Notes under the pieces: generated by a model | What the model saw: only the letters and a program-made list of their open reading frames with translations | Told to the model about the DNA's origin: nothing | Database searches by the model: none | Assembly (NCBI GenBank): GCA_029261905.1 | Contig: JAJDAM010000670.1 | Span: forward strand, 1 to 6,583 | Direction of reading: 5' to 3' | Length of the DNA stretch: 6,583 bases | Source of the DNA: Deltaproteobacteria bacterium | GTDB lineage: Bacteria; Myxococcota_A; UBA9160; SMWR01 | Shown: one piece after another, positions 5,207 through 6,583 of the stretch | How the letters are laid out: each line of letters starts with the position of its first letter | Position numbering within the stretch: the stretch's first letter is position 1 | Made by a program: the position numbers and the translations under genes

Positions 5207-6539
5207 ACCCCACTCCCATATTGAACTCGTCCGACAACGTTCCGGATCGAGAATTGCGGCTTCGATAGTCGGCTTTGAGCACGACGTTCGGGATCGGCTT
5301 GAAGGACATGCCGAACGTGTAGATCTCGATTTCCTTGGTTCGATCCTTGGAGAACCCGCTGGGCAGGTCGCGCTGCGTGTCGTAGTACTCGAAGCGGAAG
5401 AACGGCTCGAGCGCCTTCTCCGTGCTCGGGAATAGAAGTGGCAGAACGTTGTAGGCCACTTCGCCGTACACACCGAGCATCTCGCCACCGATCGCTTCGC
5501 CCGCGCCCAGCTCGCCCGTGCCACCCATGGCAGTGGGTGCGAGTGCCGATGTCAGACCGGCGGTCTCACTGAGATGGGCCATCGTGAACAGGGTTCGCGC
5601 GTGGAAGCCGTGATTTTGGTATTGCGCGTGCAGTTCCCAGATCGTCGTCGGCGTATCCGGGATGTCGATGCCGCCCACATTCTGGTTCTGTCCAGACTTG
5701 CCGTGATAGACCGAACCACCCACCACCAACTCGGGAAGTAGCGACCACTCGAGCTTCGCAACCACGGCGAGGTGCTCTGCGAGCGCGCGGTTGCCCTTTT
5801 GCCGACCGCCGCGCAGCCCGCTCGAATCGAAGCCCTCCGCGTTGAGGCCGTTGATCACGTAGGCCTCGTAGTCGACCTGGTCCGCGATCGTCCCGAAGAT
5901 CCCGAGGCCGTTTTCGCGCCATGTCGACGGAATGATCGTTCGCTCGACTTCGGGTCGGTTGACGCCGTAGTAGAACGGAGGCTCATGGATCTCATTGATG
6001 AAGCCCATCGGAACGAGCAACAAGCCGGTGCGGAAGTTGATCCAGTCTTTCCACATGAAGTCGAGCTGAGCGAACTCGACCGACACGCTGCCGCCACCCG
6101 ATGACTCGGTCGAACCGGTCGTCGCGTGTTCGAACTCGATTTCGGCGTTGAAGATGATGTTGTCGGTGAACTTGTAGCCGGTGTACAAGACGAGTCGCAG
6201 CAGATCGGCCCGATCTTTACTGCCGCCATCGTCGTCGACGAGTTTGCGGTAGTAGCCCTCGCCGTAGCCGCCGATCGACAGACCACGCGCGATGTCATAG
6301 ATCTTCGATGCGCCTGGTCCGTGACCGAATTTTGACGACATCTCGGCGTCTTCGGGTAGGGCCAGGTCACGTCGGGTGCGCTCGAGTTCCTCGACGAGGA
6401 CTCCCACCGTGCGTTCGAGCTCGGCGATCCGATCGTCTTGAGCTCTTGCTCTGTCATCGGCCGTATCTGCTGTTGCACTCGCACCCGTTGCCAAACCGGC
6501 GAACAGCACCCATCCCATTGCGAATCTTCGCATCCCCAT
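5196..6539 (-). CDS. Outer-membrane porin-like beta-barrel protein with N-terminal coiled coil
   Basis: The 447-residue precursor starts with a signal peptide (MGMRRFAMGWVLFAGLATGASA, key part A20-S21-A22, cleavage near 22-24). A charged heptad-like stretch (about 28-60, around DDRIAELERTVGVLVEELER) follows and probably forms a periplasmic coiled coil, perhaps a trimer stalk or peptidoglycan-facing element. From about residue 85 to the end, alternating amphipathic strands with many aromatics form a barrel that ends in MGVGFVF, the terminal phenylalanine expected of BAM substrates. The segment GLLLVPMGFINEIHEPPF with IIPSTWRENGLGIFG (residues 172-216) resembles phosphate-selective-porin-type barrels. 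ATG 6539 is preferred over ATG 6533 because GGAG (6547-6550) lies 7 nt upstream of it. It is first in the visible minus-strand operon. Its substrate is unknown; context suggests passage of a molecule used by the flavin module. Confidence 0.85.
   Translation of the reverse strand: MGMRRFAMGWVLFAGLATGASATADTADDRARAQDDRIAELERTVGVLVEELERTRRDLALPEDAEMSSKFGHGPGASKIYDIARGLSIGGYGEGYYRKLVDDDGGSKDRADLLRLVLYTGYKFTDNIIFNAEIEFEHATTGSTESSGGGSVSVEFAQLDFMWKDWINFRTGLLLVPMGFINEIHEPPFYYGVNRPEVERTIIPSTWRENGLGIFGTIADQVDYEAYVINGLNAEGFDSSGLRGGRQKGNRALAEHLAVVAKLEWSLLPELVVGGSVYHGKSGQNQNVGGIDIPDTPTTIWELHAQYQNHGFHARTLFTMAHLSETAGLTSALAPTAMGGTGELGAGEAIGGEMLGVYGEVAYNVLPLLFPSTEKALEPFFRFEYYDTQRDLPSGFSKDRTKEIEIYTFGMSFKPIPNVVLKADYRSRNSRSGTLSDEFNMGVGFVF
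5207..5216 (-). promoter_or_regulatory. Ribosome binding site deciding the TTG start of the FMN-binding gene
   Basis: On the minus strand GGAG is followed by TGGGGT and then TTG. The site lies inside the last codons of the porin gene. It is the best Shine-Dalgarno near the signal peptide and supports the TTG at 5206 over starts further up or down. Confidence 0.55.
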
Positions 6540-6546
6540 CGAACCA

Positions 6547-6550
6547 CTCC
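6547..6550 (-). promoter_or_regulatory. Porin gene ribosome binding site
   Basis: GGAG on the minus strand is separated by 7 nt from the ATG at 6539. The ATG two codons later (6533) would have a 13-nt spacing, so the upstream ATG is the better start. Confidence 0.6.
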
Positions 6551-6555
6551 GACCA

Positions 6556-6572
6556 CCGACCCAATGGGTCGG
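6556..6572. promoter_or_regulatory. 7-bp inverted repeat upstream of the porin gene (operator or 5'-UTR hairpin)
   Basis: CCGACCC-AAT-GGGTCGG is a perfect 7-bp inverted repeat with a 3-bp centre, 17 bp upstream of the porin ATG and just ahead of its GGAG. It could be a dimeric regulator site controlling the minus-strand operon, or a stem-loop in the leader. The promoter itself was not identified, because only 44 bases of upstream sequence are in the window. Confidence 0.45.
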
Positions 6573-6583
6573 GGTTGTGTGGA

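Noticed and set aside
5207..5524. N-terminal extension of the FMN-binding protein up to 5524
   Set aside because: The extension is Arg/Ser-rich out-of-frame porin sequence, and the signal peptide only begins at 5206.
5855..6556. Minus-strand open frame overlapping the start of the porin gene
   Set aside because: The product is Ser/Arg-rich with no domain; the porin frame has a signal peptide, a ribosome binding site and barrel strands.

Overview
The window is GC-rich, densely coded DNA. It carries a bacterial-type dTDP-sugar gene pair, an outer-membrane barrel protein and a lipoprotein, so the host is a Gram-negative (diderm) bacterium. A type IIB topoisomerase (Topo VI) A subunit with a histone-H1-like basic tail is rare in bacteria. 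Together with the base composition it suggests a deltaproteobacterial or Myxococcota/Binatota-like lineage. That placement is inference only, since no rRNA or other marker is present.

Layout: (1) 1-1263, plus strand: the 3' part of a Topo VI subunit A gene, entering from off the left edge. Its visible start is a lysine/alanine-rich pentad-repeat tail. (2) 1264-1381: a short spacer with a 10-bp tandem repeat, then a perfect 14-nt palindrome that contains the Shine-Dalgarno of the next gene. (3) 1382-2814, plus strand: rmlA and rmlC, two nucleotides apart, giving steps 1 and 3 of dTDP-L-rhamnose (or related deoxysugar) synthesis. rmlB and rmlD are not in the window. (4) 2815-2900: a convergent spacer with a 12-bp tandem duplication. 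(5) 6539 down to 2901, minus strand: a compact five-gene operon. In transcription order it encodes an outer-membrane porin with an N-terminal coiled coil, a secreted FMN-binding-domain protein, a four-helix membrane protein with several histidines, an ApbE-type FAD:protein FMN transferase lipoprotein, and a small zinc-ribbon protein.

The minus-strand operon is the most interesting part. It reads as a self-contained envelope flavin-redox module: ApbE would attach FMN covalently to the exported FMN-binding protein, the membrane protein could exchange electrons between the inner membrane and that carrier, and the porin would give a substrate or acceptor access to the periplasm. Both the predicted FMN-acceptor motif (HGVVGAT instead of the usual D-x-x-S/T-G-A-T/S) and the ApbE metal-site motif (A-E-A-L-S-K instead of A-D-A-L-A/S-T) depart from consensus, so enzyme and target may have diverged together. 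Three successive genes in the operon appear to start with TTG at overlapping or near-touching junctions, which suggests strong translational coupling.

No tRNA, rRNA, CRISPR array, insertion sequence or clear intrinsic terminator was seen.
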